24,553 bases of DNA from Bacteroidaceae bacterium. Lineage in GTDB: Bacteria; Bacteroidota; Bacteroidia; Bacteroidales; Bacteroidaceae. The stretch spans positions 1 through 24,553 of the forward strand of contig CAAGHW010000121.1 of assembly GCA_900769765.1 (NCBI GenBank), written 5' to 3'. Made by a program: the position numbers and the translations under genes. Position 1 is the stretch's first letter; the number at the start of each line of letters is the position of its first letter. Positions 15,108-22,324 of the stretch are shown in pieces. Below the pieces are notes generated by a model. That model did not search any database. It worked only from the letters and a program-made list of their open reading frames with translations, and was not told where the DNA came from.

Positions 15108-16475
15108 ATGAGAAGGATTGGACTGTCATATGTAATGATATCTGTTTTTGCACTTTTTTCAGTGCTTCCTGCCTGCGCAGGTGTGTTCTCCAAGAAAAAG
15201 GCAAAGAAGGTGAGCAGTTATTTTGCCGATAAACTGCAAGGTGGTACTGCTGTCTGTGGTTGTAACGACAAAATTGATTTGGACGAGATTGACGCGGTGC
15301 GCGAGAGCGTATGGGAGTGCTGGCGTAAGGCGGTGAACGATTTTAATGAGGAGAAACTCATTGCTCCTTATGCCGCTACGGAGCCGCGCGATACTGGTTA
15401 TTGGCATCTGCCCGAAGCTTTGGAGTCTAAGGCTGTTATGCCTTATTACTTTATAAAGAAAGGCGATATGCCGAGTGACGGTTATCCGCTGTATCTTTAC
15501 ATGCATGGCTCGGGTGACAAGGAGCGCGAGTGGGAAACCGGTTTCCGCTTGTGTACGTCGTTCGAGGATTCGCCTTCGCTTCATTTTGTACCACAGATAC
15601 CGAATGCCTATGGCGAGCTGTACCGATGGGCCATACAGAGCAAACAGTGGGCATGGGAGAAACTGTTGCGTCTTGCTTTTGTGAATGGCAATATCAATGC
15701 CAACAAGGTATATTTCTTCGGAATATCCGAGGGTGGTTACGGCAGTCAGCGATTGGCGTCGTTCTATGCCGATTATCTTGCCGGTGCGGGACCTATGGCG
15801 GGTGGTGAGCCTTTGAAGAATGCTCCAATGGAGAACCTTGCGAACATCGCATTTTCGTTGCGTACAGGTGAACGCGATTATGGCTTTGCACGTAATTATA
15901 TGACTTATAATGCCGCTATGACAATCGACAGCTTGCGCAAGGCTCATCCCGAAAACTATAGATTCTTCATTGAACTTATGCCTGGCATGGGACATGGAAT
16001 AGATTATACCCCGACAACTCCGTGGCTCCGCAAGTTCGAGAGAAATCCGCATCCCACCTATTTCTATTGGGAGGATTATGATATGTATGGCCGTCACAGG
16101 ACTGGTTTCTATAACCTGCGTGTCAATGAGACTTCGCGCGAGAACGATGAGCAACGTACATGCTACGAGGTGCAGATTGCCGATAATGTCATAACCATGT
16201 CGGTGAATAATGTGGAATATACTACGGTTGAGGAGATTTACGGTATCCCAATGATGTTCTCCAAAAAATACACTCCTGCAACAAGGGGAAATGTAACGCT
16301 TTTCTTGAACGAGGGACTTTTTGATTTTTCAAGGCCTGTAAAGGTTGTGGTAAACGGGAAAGTGGCTTTTGAGGGCATGGTAAAACCTGCGTTGAAGGCA
16401 ATGGTTGAGAGCTGTGCCGAATATTTCGACCCCGAGCGAGTGTTTCCTGCATCGGTCGATGTGGCTATAGAATAG
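15108..16475 (+). CDS. Secreted alpha/beta hydrolase
   Basis: A 455-residue exported esterase- or peptidase-like hydrolase. The signal peptide ends near ACAG (about residue 24). A lipid-anchored form through Cys23 is less likely because Pro precedes the Ala in the box. The oxyanion region is YMHGSGDKE (131-139). The nucleophile elbow is GISEGG with Ser207. A likely acid is Asp257 (TGERDYGF) and a likely His is His296 (PGMGHGIDY). The C-terminal 100 residues form an extra beta-rich domain. The substrate is unknown. It stands alone between the divergent receptor gene and the recR operon. A weak -7-like box (TCCCTTTG, 15062-15069) lies 38 bases upstream. Confidence 0.85.
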   Translation: MRRIGLSYVMISVFALFSVLPACAGVFSKKKAKKVSSYFADKLQGGTAVCGCNDKIDLDEIDAVRESVWECWRKAVNDFNEEKLIAPYAATEPRDTGYWHLPEALESKAVMPYYFIKKGDMPSDGYPLYLYMHGSGDKEREWETGFRLCTSFEDSPSLHFVPQIPNAYGELYRWAIQSKQWAWEKLLRLAFVNGNINANKVYFFGISEGGYGSQRLASFYADYLAGAGPMAGGEPLKNAPMENLANIAFSLRTGERDYGFARNYMTYNAAMTIDSLRKAHPENYRFFIELMPGMGHGIDYTPTTPWLRKFERNPHPTYFYWEDYDMYGRHRTGFYNLRVNETSRENDEQRTCYEVQIADNVITMSVNNVEYTTVEEIYGIPMMFSKKYTPATRGNVTLFLNEGLFDFSRPVKVVVNGKVAFEGMVKPALKAMVESCAEYFDPERVFPASVDVAIE

Positions 16476-16518
16476 TAATCTTTAGGTGAGGTATTGCCTT
16501 TTTATCGCGCTTTTTGAC

Positions 16519-16526
16519 TATCTTCG
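16519..16526 (+). promoter_or_regulatory. -7 box of the recR operon
   Basis: TATCTTCG lies 25 bases before the recR ATG. It is the same one-change box seen for prfB and spmAB. The -33 match is poor (ATTG with a 22-base spacer). Confidence 0.5.
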
Positions 16527-16551
16527 CATTGTGTTTTAGTAAAATACATTA

Positions 16552-17172
16552 ATGAATCAGGAATATCCATCGACGCTTCTTGAACGGGCTGTAAAGGAAT
16601 TTACGAAATTGCCGGGTATAGGCCGTAAGACCGCCACTCGTCTTGTGTTGCATCTGCTTCGTAAAAAAGAGGCAGAGGTGGCTGCTTTTTCCGATGCCAT
16701 ATTGACCTTGAAACGCGAGGCAAAATATTGCAAGGTGTGTCATAGCATTTCCGACACCGATATTTGTCCAATCTGTGCCAATCCTGTACGCGACCATGGT
16801 GTCATCTGTGTCGTGGAGAATATTCAGGATGTGATGGCTGTGGAAAATACAATGCAGTATCGTGGCGTCTATCACGTGCTTGGCGGTGTCATATCTCCTA
16901 TGGACGGCGTGTCGCCGGGCGATTTGAATATAGATACTCTTGTGTCGCGTGTGGCCGAGGGTGGCGTCAAGGAGATTATCCTGGCTCTAAGCTCCACAAT
17001 GGAGGGCGATACAACCAATTTCTATATATATCGCAAGTTGTCGCAATACGATGTCAAACTATCCGTTATAGCAAGGGGAATATCTATCGGTGACGAATTG
17101 GAGTATGCCGATGAGGTAACTCTTGGAAGTTCTATTGTCAACCGTACTCCATTCAGCGGAAAAATGATGTAA
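16552..17172 (+). CDS. recR: Recombination protein RecR
   Basis: A 206-residue RecFOR mediator that helps load RecA at gaps. The helix-hairpin-helix LPGIGRKTATRLVLHLL lies at 20-36. The zinc site is Cys60, Cys63, Cys72, Cys75 (CKVCHSISDTDICPIC). The Toprim domain spans about 83-175 (VICVVENIQDVMAVE, YHVLGGVISPMDGV). The C-terminal Walker-like stretch ends in NRTPFSGKMM. Length is typical. It is the first gene of a tight operon of four. The next ATG is two bases after its stop. Confidence 0.98.
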   Translation: MNQEYPSTLLERAVKEFTKLPGIGRKTATRLVLHLLRKKEAEVAAFSDAILTLKREAKYCKVCHSISDTDICPICANPVRDHGVICVVENIQDVMAVENTMQYRGVYHVLGGVISPMDGVSPGDLNIDTLVSRVAEGGVKEIILALSSTMEGDTTNFYIYRKLSQYDVKLSVIARGISIGDELEYADEVTLGSSIVNRTPFSGKMM

Positions 17173-17174
17173 CT

Positions 17175-17612
17175 ATGGAAAATGATAAAATTATAAAGAG
17201 GCTCAGAATACACTATTTTGCAATGCTTGCAGTAGTGCTTGTAATGATTTTGTTTCTTGAACTGTGTTTCAAGGAAAAGGTTGATGTAGTTCTTCCCGAA
17301 GCCATGTATATCATACAGGTGTTTGTTATCATGTTTACACTGATAGCCATATCTGTTGCTATAAAAGGTTTTACATGGAGCCTCGAAAGGGCAAAGGGAC
17401 TTGCCGAAGAACGCTTCGTGGTAAAGTTTGTCAGAAGCTCTATGTGCCGTACCAACTTCTTGTTTTGTGTTCTTGCCGTCAATGCGATAGCATATTGCAT
17501 GATTGGTTATGAAGGAGCGTTGTATTGCGGATTGTTGGGCTTGGGAGCAATGGTATACAGTTTCCCAACAAAGAGAGTCCTTGAACAATATTTGAATGAT
17601 AGGGAAAAATAA
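17175..17612 (+). CDS. Small four-helix membrane protein of unknown function
   Basis: A 145-residue protein with four predicted membrane helices, roughly at 13-32, 45-63, 94-110 and 112-128. A basic stretch lies between helices two and three (WSLERAKGLAEERFVVKFVR), and the tail is charged. I recognise no domain. Its place between recR and a glycosyltransferase, with 2- and 11-base gaps, means co-expression. A role in envelope polysaccharide handling is only a guess from the downstream neighbour. Confidence 0.8.
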   Translation: MENDKIIKRLRIHYFAMLAVVLVMILFLELCFKEKVDVVLPEAMYIIQVFVIMFTLIAISVAIKGFTWSLERAKGLAEERFVVKFVRSSMCRTNFLFCVLAVNAIAYCMIGYEGALYCGLLGLGAMVYSFPTKRVLEQYLNDREK

Positions 17613-17623
17613 AGATACAAGCA

Positions 17624-18811
17624 ATGAAATTGTCCGTTGTCATAGTAAACTATAATGTAAAACATTACCTTGAACAGTGTCTGAACTCTGTGTGCAAGGC
17701 TGTCGGTAATGTGCCCTCGGCCGAGGTTATAGTTGTTGACAACGCGTCGTCTGACGGCTCGGTAGAGTATATAAGAGAACGCTTCCCGGATATAAACCTT
17801 ATTGCAAGCGACAAGAATCTGGGTTTTGCACGTGCCAACAACCTTGCGATAAGACAAAGCAAGGGAGAGTATGTGCTGCTGCTCAATCCCGATACAATTG
17901 TGGCTGAAAATACCTTCGCGCATTTTGTCGATTTTATGGACAAACATCCCGATGCCGGAGCCTGCGGCGCCTATATGCTGCATACCGACGGTACATTTGC
18001 CCTTGAATCGCGTCGTGGACTCCCAACACCGTTTGTGGCATTCTGCAAAATGTCAGGGCTTACATCGCTTTTTCCAAAATCGCACATCTTTGGGCGTTAT
18101 TACATGCGTTACCTGAATGAGCGCGAGATAAATCCTATTGAGATAGTTTCAGGAGCTTATATGTTTCTGCGTCGCGAAGCACTCGATAAAGCCGGTCTGC
18201 TCGATGAGGATTTCTTTATGTATGGCGAAGATATCGACCTCTCATACAGAATATTGAAGAGCGGATACCAAAACTATTTTGTTCCCTCTCCTATATTGCA
18301 CTATAAAGGCGAAAGTACAGAGAAAAGCTCTTACCGATACACCCACACGTTTTATCAGGCAATGCAACTTTTCTTCAGGAAACACTATTCGCACTATTCG
18401 ATAATGGTGAGCCTGCCTATCTCCCTGGCAATCTGGGGGCGTGCATTGTTTGCATATATCGGCAATCAGTTCCGTCATCGCAGCCCGTTGAAAAAGACAA
18501 CGCCTGATTGCATTGTCATCGGGCGCGAGAGTGTGCTTGCCGAGATGTCCGACATCCTTTCACGCAAATATGCGAAAGGAAAACATCTTTTTCTGCAGAG
18601 CGATGAGGTGTCGTTGCCTAAAGGACATTTGTCCGACAATATAGACCTCTCCAAATATGATACCATAGTGTATGATACCGATGCATATTCCTATGATACC
18701 ATATTAAACCTGATGCAGCAAAATCCAATCAGGAATTTGCGCTTGGGAACATATTCTGCAAGCACAAGGATGTTTATCGGTGAGAGTTTTGTTCATGAAT
18801 ATGTGAAATGA
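17624..18811 (+). CDS. Glycosyltransferase family 2
   Basis: A 395-residue GT-A fold transferase. It starts with VVIVNYN and has VVDNASSDGS (37-46), the NLGFARANN loop, the metal-binding LLNPDT (Asp90) and the acceptor-side FMYGEDIDLSYR (198-209), as in rhamnosyl- and galactosyltransferases of cell-surface glycans. A hydrophobic segment near 259-279 may attach it to the inner membrane. The last 100 residues (PDCIVIGRESVLAEMSDIL onward) look like an extra domain I cannot name. Donor and acceptor sugars are unknown. Its stop overlaps the next ATG by four bases (ATGA), indicating translational coupling. Confidence 0.93.
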   Translation: MKLSVVIVNYNVKHYLEQCLNSVCKAVGNVPSAEVIVVDNASSDGSVEYIRERFPDINLIASDKNLGFARANNLAIRQSKGEYVLLLNPDTIVAENTFAHFVDFMDKHPDAGACGAYMLHTDGTFALESRRGLPTPFVAFCKMSGLTSLFPKSHIFGRYYMRYLNEREINPIEIVSGAYMFLRREALDKAGLLDEDFFMYGEDIDLSYRILKSGYQNYFVPSPILHYKGESTEKSSYRYTHTFYQAMQLFFRKHYSHYSIMVSLPISLAIWGRALFAYIGNQFRHRSPLKKTTPDCIVIGRESVLAEMSDILSRKYAKGKHLFLQSDEVSLPKGHLSDNIDLSKYDTIVYDTDAYSYDTILNLMQQNPIRNLRLGTYSASTRMFIGESFVHEYVK

Positions 18812-19338
18812 CAGGTATCATGTGGCTTAAGAACGAAAGGATAGTGCTGCGTACACCGGAGCCCGAAGACCTGGAACTGATGTATGCAATGGAGAACGAT
18901 ACCGCATTGTGGTGCGTGGGTAATACGCTGCTGCCATATTCGCGTTATACACTAAGAACATACCTTGAACAGAGCAAACAGGACCTGTTTGCAGAACGCC
19001 AGGCGCGTTTCGTAATTGAACTCACAGGCGGTGAGGCGGTCGGCATGATTGATTTGGCCGATTATGACCCATTGAACAGCCGTGCCGAAGTTTGTATAGG
19101 TGTGTTGGGTAAATATAGGGGACAAGGTATTGCATCGGAAGCTTTGCAGTTGCTGTGTGAGTATTCATTCAAACGTCTGCACGTTCATCAGTTATATGCT
19201 TATGTAGGTACTGAAAACCTTGATAGCCATAAATTATTCGCAAAACAAGGCTTTGTTGAGGCTGCTGTTTTAAAAGAGTGGTTGCGTGGCGAAACAGGCT
19301 TCTTGGATGTTGTTTTGATGCAAAAAATAGCCGAATAA
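18808..19338 (+). CDS. GNAT acetyltransferase, RimJ/RimL type
   Basis: A 176-residue N-acetyltransferase. The N-terminal part (RIVLRTPEPEDLELMYAMEN) and the acetyl-CoA loop (GKYRGQGIASEAL, 101-113), followed by LHVHQLYAYVGTENLDSHKLFAKQGF, are typical of the RimJ/RimL/SpeG branch. It would acetylate an amine on a protein, polyamine or sugar. The target is not shown by sequence. The GlcN/Ser side is possible given the neighbouring glycosyltransferase. ATG 18808 overlaps the upstream stop. ATG 18820 (Met5) is an alternative. No clear hairpin terminator follows. Confidence 0.9.
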   Translation: MTGIMWLKNERIVLRTPEPEDLELMYAMENDTALWCVGNTLLPYSRYTLRTYLEQSKQDLFAERQARFVIELTGGEAVGMIDLADYDPLNSRAEVCIGVLGKYRGQGIASEALQLLCEYSFKRLHVHQLYAYVGTENLDSHKLFAKQGFVEAAVLKEWLRGETGFLDVVLMQKIAE

Positions 19339-19399
19339 GCCCTTTTTTATAGCGAAAGCGAAAAAATATCGCATTTTTCGTAAAAAAAACAGCGAAAAG

Positions 19400-19430
19400 T
19401 TTGCAGGTAAAGAAAAAATGCCTAACTTTG
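19400..19430 (+). promoter_or_regulatory. tRNA-Asp promoter
   Basis: TTTG (19400-19403), 19 bases, TAACTTTG (19423-19430): both boxes perfect. The transcript start should fall near 19437, about 36 bases before the tRNA. Confidence 0.8.
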
Positions 19431-19472
19431 CACTCGCTTTGAGACACGAACAAAGCAAAACTTTGAAATTCT

Positions 19473-19546
19473 GGTGCGTTAGTTCAGTTGGTTAGAATAC
19501 ATGCCTGTCACGCATGGGGTCACGGGTTCGAGTCCCGTACGCACCG
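19473..19546 (+). tRNA. tRNA-Asp (anticodon GTC)
   Basis: The acceptor stem GGTGCGT (19473-19479) pairs with ACGCACC (19539-19545), with discriminator G at 19546. The anticodon stem CATGC/GCATG encloses loop CTGTCAC with anticodon GTC at 19507-19509. The T arm has GGTTCGAGTCC. CCA is not encoded (GCA follows). The gene has its own promoter and terminator. Confidence 0.97.
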
Positions 19547-19549
19547 CAG

Positions 19550-19582
19550 AAAGCCTTTCAGTTATGCTGAGAGGCTTTTTTG
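19550..19582 (+). terminator. Terminator of tRNA-Asp
   Basis: AAGCCTTTCAG pairs with CTGAGAGGCTT (one G-T pair) around TTATG, followed by a T run. Confidence 0.85.
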
Positions 19583-19707
19583 TTTGTGTTTGCTTGACAA
19601 AGGGGCTCAGTAGAAATTTAATGTGGACATCGTTGCGTTTGAGTCATATTCTACTGCACTCCTCAACCTTAATTGTACACTTATATTAAACAAAAGTCTT
19701 TCTTTCC

Positions 19708-19732
19708 CTACTTTTCATCGCGTGAAAAGTAG
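19708..19732. repeat. Perfect inverted repeat, 10-base arms
   Basis: CTACTTTTCA (19708-19717) and TGAAAAGTAG (19723-19732) around TCGCG. It is similar in form to the hairpin at 239-262, though not in sequence. Confidence 0.7.
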
Positions 19733-19834
19733 CAAAAGCGCCCGGCTGGGACAAAACCAGTCGTTTCTTTCTTCTGCTCGCGAGTTGCCTTGCAACATCC
19801 CTCGGCCGTCACAAACTTGCCACTTCAATCCTTT

Positions 19835-19942
19835 CTGCTGTTTGTCGGGTGCTGCGGATCGCACTTCGTACGGCAATTTTTAAGAAATATAATTGCCGTA
19901 CTATGTTTGGACGTGCCTCGCACAATTGCCACCAAACAGCAG
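19835..19942. repeat. Nested inverted repeat, possible decayed MITE
   Basis: Outer arms CTGCTGTTTG (19835-19844) and CAAACAGCAG (19933-19942) enclose inner arms GTACGGCAATT (19868-19878) and AATTGCCGTAC (19891-19901). All are perfect. AATCC just before and GGATT just after extend the symmetry with a three-base bulge. No transposase is nearby. Confidence 0.65.
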
Positions 19943-20311
19943 GGATTTCCGTTGTGATTTTGACGCTGCCGGTTTCTCTTGAAATTACTTTTGTATGCGT
20001 TGAAGTCCGCAATGCATGCCAATGAATCTTCATTGCAAAGGTAATTCGTCGCTGAAAGCAAACCGGATTATCCATACCTTTTTACTGCTGAGCTGACAAT
20101 GGCTCTTCGATTTATTATTTTTGCCGTAAAACATAAACGTTGTGTCAACATCTATATTATTACCAATTTTTAAATAATTCTTTTACAATTTATAATATAT
20201 ATTGACTGATTAGCATTTACTTACGATATTTTATATAATTTTACCACAAACCGTGTATCTCTTCGGAATAGATATCCTAAATTGTTAAATGAATTAATCT
20301 AAAATAATATT

Positions 20312-21229
20312 ATGAAAAAAACATTTTTATTCTCTTTGGGGCTTATTTTAGCTTTCTCTTCGCTATTCGTTTCCTGTAGCGACAATAATGGCGATAACGA
20401 TAAGAATAGCCCTCTTATCTGTCAAATAAGCGTTAGTAATACCGATGGTGGTAGTGCAAAAATCACCAATTACATCGGCTCTTCGGCCAATGTGCTTATC
20501 GGTAATGGCGTAGAGGTAGTAGCCACTCCCGATGGTGCTTATAATTTCCTTGGTTGGTATTTAGGAAATAGTGACGTTCCTGTAAGCACAGATGCTGTTT
20601 TTACCTTTACGGCAAGCAAGGATATTGCATTGATTGCAAAATTTAAAGAGATTATTGTTTACGAGGCTATCGATTTAGGTTTGAGTGTTAAATGGGCAGC
20701 ATACAATGTCGGTGCAACCAAGCCCGAAGAATATGGTGGTTACTATGCTTGGGGTGAAATAGAGTATAAATCAAACTACGATTGGAGTACCTACAAATGG
20801 TGCAATGGCAGCGAAAATTCAATGACCAAGTATTGCACAGAGAGTTATTGTGGCATTGTTGACAATAAAACCGTTCTTGACCCTGAAGATGATGTAGCCC
20901 ATGTAAAATGGGGTGGCAGTTGGCGCATGCCAACCACTGATGAACAATGTGAATTGCTCAATTGCTGCGATTGGGAATGGACCACCCTTAATGGCGTAAA
21001 GGGTTACAAGGTAACCGGTCCTAACGGTAACAGTATCTTCCTCCCTGCCGCGGGCTGGCGCTACGGCACAAATGTCAGGAACAGAGGCGGCAGCGGCCTC
21101 TATAGGTCGAGTTCGTTGAGCAGCTTCGGCAGTGACGTCGCTTACAGCTTGTTCTTCGATTACTACACCTACGGCTGGGACTACCTCTACCGCTTCCACG
21201 GTTACAGTGTGCGCCCTGTTACAGAATAA
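20312..21229 (+). CDS. Lipoprotein with FISUMP-like C-terminal domain, probable DGR target
   Basis: A 305-residue lipoprotein with lipobox VSC and Cys22. Residues about 35-112 resemble a divergent InlB-type repeat (GGSAKITNYIG, FLGWYLGN, FTASKDIALIAKF). Residues 120-305 match the Bacteroidales surface domain called Fib_succ_major/FISUMP, with a C-type-lectin-like fold: DLGLSVKWAAYNVGA, YYAWGE, WRMPTTDEQ, GYKVTGPNGNSIFLPAAGWR, then a variable tail ending GYSVRPVTE. Up to about codon 247 the gene is AT-rich with mixed codons. The last 58 codons switch abruptly to NNC codons, the mark of adenine-directed mutagenesis from AAC codons. It is probably a ligand-binding surface protein diversified by a DGR. 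The retroelement is not in this window. Confidence 0.82.
   Translation: MKKTFLFSLGLILAFSSLFVSCSDNNGDNDKNSPLICQISVSNTDGGSAKITNYIGSSANVLIGNGVEVVATPDGAYNFLGWYLGNSDVPVSTDAVFTFTASKDIALIAKFKEIIVYEAIDLGLSVKWAAYNVGATKPEEYGGYYAWGEIEYKSNYDWSTYKWCNGSENSMTKYCTESYCGIVDNKTVLDPEDDVAHVKWGGSWRMPTTDEQCELLNCCDWEWTTLNGVKGYKVTGPNGNSIFLPAAGWRYGTNVRNRGGSGLYRSSSLSSFGSDVAYSLFFDYYTYGWDYLYRFHGYSVRPVTE
21053..21226 (+). other. Candidate DGR variable region (VR)
   Basis: 35 of 58 codons end in C (my count). They fall where residues differ among such domains: CTC, AGC, AGC, TTC, GGC, then TAC, TAC, ACC, TAC, GGC, then GAC, TAC, CTC, TAC, CGC, TTC, CAC. Framework residues use other codons: TAT for the conserved Tyr, AGT and TCG for Ser, GAT for Asp, GGT for Gly. 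This is what an AAC-rich template would give. The 3' end AGTGTGCGCCCTGTT would be the constant initiation region. Confidence 0.7.
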
Positions 21230-21395
21230 AGCTTGCTTTATCTACGAGCTTTTGGCGATTGGTCACACGTTGCATCGCGTTTAGTGATGCCGTGTGGGTC
21301 GCCAATAAAAAGCGGGTAAATTTACTAAGCATGCCACAAGGGCATGCTCCCCAATTTATTAAAAGCGCATGTCACGGTGTGCTGTGCGTGCGCTT
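21227..21395. other. Cluster of hairpins downstream of the variable region
   Basis: TAAAGC-TT-GCTTTA overlaps the stop codon (21227-21240). Then GGCGA/TCGCC (21254-21258, 21299-21303) encloses CACACG/CGTGTG (21264-21269, 21291-21296) and GCATC/GATGC. Next AGCATGCC-ACAAG-GGCATGCT (21328-21348). Last AAGCGCA/TGCGCTT (21363-21369, 21389-21395). Known DGR targets need a hairpin just after the VR. One of these may serve, and another may terminate transcription. 21396-21524 holds nothing I can name. Confidence 0.55.
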
Positions 21396-21524
21396 GATTT
21401 ATTTTGGTAATAATATAGAATGACAAGTTAGCGAAGAAAACGAGTCGAGGGTCAACTGTTATATTGTTGCTTTTATAAAAATGAAGTTACTGAATAATTA
21501 CCTTTGGAATTCTGTTTATAAAAC

Positions 21525-21556
21525 AAAAAATGCTGAACGTTCGTTCAGCATTTTTT
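21525..21556. terminator. Bidirectional terminator after the repeat-protein gene
   Basis: AAAAAATGCTGAAC (21525-21538) pairs with GTTCAGCATTTTTT (21543-21556) over 14 bases around GTTC. It begins 22 bases beyond the stop of the minus-strand gene. Confidence 0.9.
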
Positions 21557-21577
21557 ATCAAGAATAACTTGTAATTA

Positions 21578-22105
21578 TTACTTGTTGTTCTTCTTAGCAG
21601 CTTTCTTGATGCTCTTCAACTCTTTCTTTGAAGCAGAAGCCTTAACAGCGGCTCTGTCCTCGCGGCAAGCCTCGTGCTGGTTGCATACAACGGTCTCCTT
21701 TGTTGCTGCCTTTACAGCCTCTTTCTGAGCGCCCTTTACAGCCTCTTTCTTAGCGCCTTTAACAGCTTCTTTCTTTGCGCCCTTTACAGCCTCTTTCTTG
21801 GCACCCTTAACAGCCTCTTTCTTAGCGCCTTTTACAGCTTCTTTCTTAGCGCCCTTTACAGCCTCTTTCTTAGCGCCCTTTACAGCTTCTTTCTGAGCAC
21901 CCTTTACAGCCTCTTTCTTAGCGCCCTTTACAGCTTCTTTCTGAGCACCTTTAACTGCCTCTTTCTTTGCGCCCTTTACAGCTTCTTTCTGAGCGCCCTT
22001 AACTGCCTCTTTCTTTGCAGCAACTTCTGTCTCGTTAACAGTCTGAGCATTAACGCTTAAGCAGAAAATTGCAAGCAATGACATTACAATAAACTTTGCT
22101 TTCAT
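21578..22105 (-). CDS. Secreted Lys/Ala/Glu tandem-repeat protein
   Basis: A 175-residue exported protein of unknown function. The signal peptide (1-20) ends SVNAQ. After NETEVAAK come 12 copies of KEAVKGA followed by K or Q, plus a diverged 13th copy (KEAVKAAT), residues 32-135. The unit would form a charged amphipathic helix. The tail (136-175) has two cysteines (CNQHEAC) and a very basic end, KSIKKAAKKNNK. The charge suggests binding to nucleic acid, peptidoglycan or surface polymer, but nothing shows which. It has its own promoter and terminator. Copy number probably varies between strains. The long Leu/Phe/Ser-rich ORF on the other strand is a shadow of the repeat. Confidence 0.85.
   Translation of the reverse strand: MKAKFIVMSLLAIFCLSVNAQTVNETEVAAKKEAVKGAQKEAVKGAKKEAVKGAQKEAVKGAKKEAVKGAQKEAVKGAKKEAVKGAKKEAVKGAKKEAVKGAKKEAVKGAKKEAVKGAKKEAVKGAQKEAVKAATKETVVCNQHEACREDRAAVKASASKKELKSIKKAAKKNNK
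21701..22012 (-). repeat. 24-base tandem repeat, 13 units, in frame
   Basis: Thirteen direct 24-base units, each coding eight residues, with no spacers. Units differ mainly at third positions and at the K/Q codon. Slippage would change protein length in whole repeats without a frameshift. Confidence 0.93.
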
Positions 22106-22152
22106 TATTTATAAAATTTTAATAAAAAAATATCCTTTCCTAAAACGGAGCG

Positions 22153-22183
22153 CAAAAGTATAAAATATTGCTGGATTAACAAA
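22153..22183 (-). promoter_or_regulatory. Promoter of the tandem-repeat protein gene
   Basis: Minus-strand TTTG (22183-22180), 19 bases, TACTTTTG (22160-22153), a full match to the -33/-7 pattern. The leader to the ATG is about 40 AT-rich bases. Confidence 0.75.
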
Positions 22184-22267
22184 ATTATTTTGTAATTATT
22201 TTGCTTTAGTTGCTGATTTTTATTGTTTTATGCTCAAAAATGCCTATTTTTCTCTCTATATATAAGG

Positions 22268-22299
22268 ACAGACCTCAAAGTTTTGGCTTTGAGGTCTGT
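22268..22299 (-). terminator. Hairpin downstream of gyrB
   Basis: ACAGACCTCAAAG (22268-22280) pairs over 13 bases with CTTTGAGGTCTGT (22287-22299). It lies 25 bases after the gyrB stop. The T run on the minus side is weak, so it may act by stabilising the 3' end. Confidence 0.7.
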
Positions 22300-22324
22300 T
22301 TGTGGTTTTGGCATTTATCTTTGC

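Larger units (their letters stand above)
19583..20311. other. Long gene-free stretch with palindromes
   Basis: About 730 bases without a credible gene. Short ORFs on both strands (for example 19809-20075 minus) lack domains or signals and have no good promoter. Besides the two palindromes listed separately, AATTACTTTTG (from 19984) is nearly complementary to CAAAGGTAATT (ending 20046). 20130-20311 is very AT-rich and must hold the promoter of the next gene, but I see no good TAnnTTTG box. Confidence 0.5.

Noticed and set aside
19809..20075. 88-codon minus-strand ORF
   Set aside because: It runs through the nested palindrome and lacks a properly spaced promoter. Similar hypothetical proteins may be annotated elsewhere, but repeat-derived translation explains that better.
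19583..20311. Integrated element attached to tRNA-Asp
   Set aside because: No integrase gene and no repeat of the tRNA 3' end was found downstream.
21499..21506. TACCTTTG as a plus-strand promoter
   Set aside because: The predicted transcript would hit the terminator at 21525-21556 within about 45 bases, and there is no -33 box.
21701..22012. CRISPR array
   Set aside because: The 24-base units abut with no spacers and are in frame in a coding gene; no cas genes are present.
21674..22060. Leu/Phe/Ser-rich ORF on the plus strand
   Set aside because: It is the opposite-strand reading of the 24-base repeat array. The minus frame has a signal peptide, promoter and terminator.
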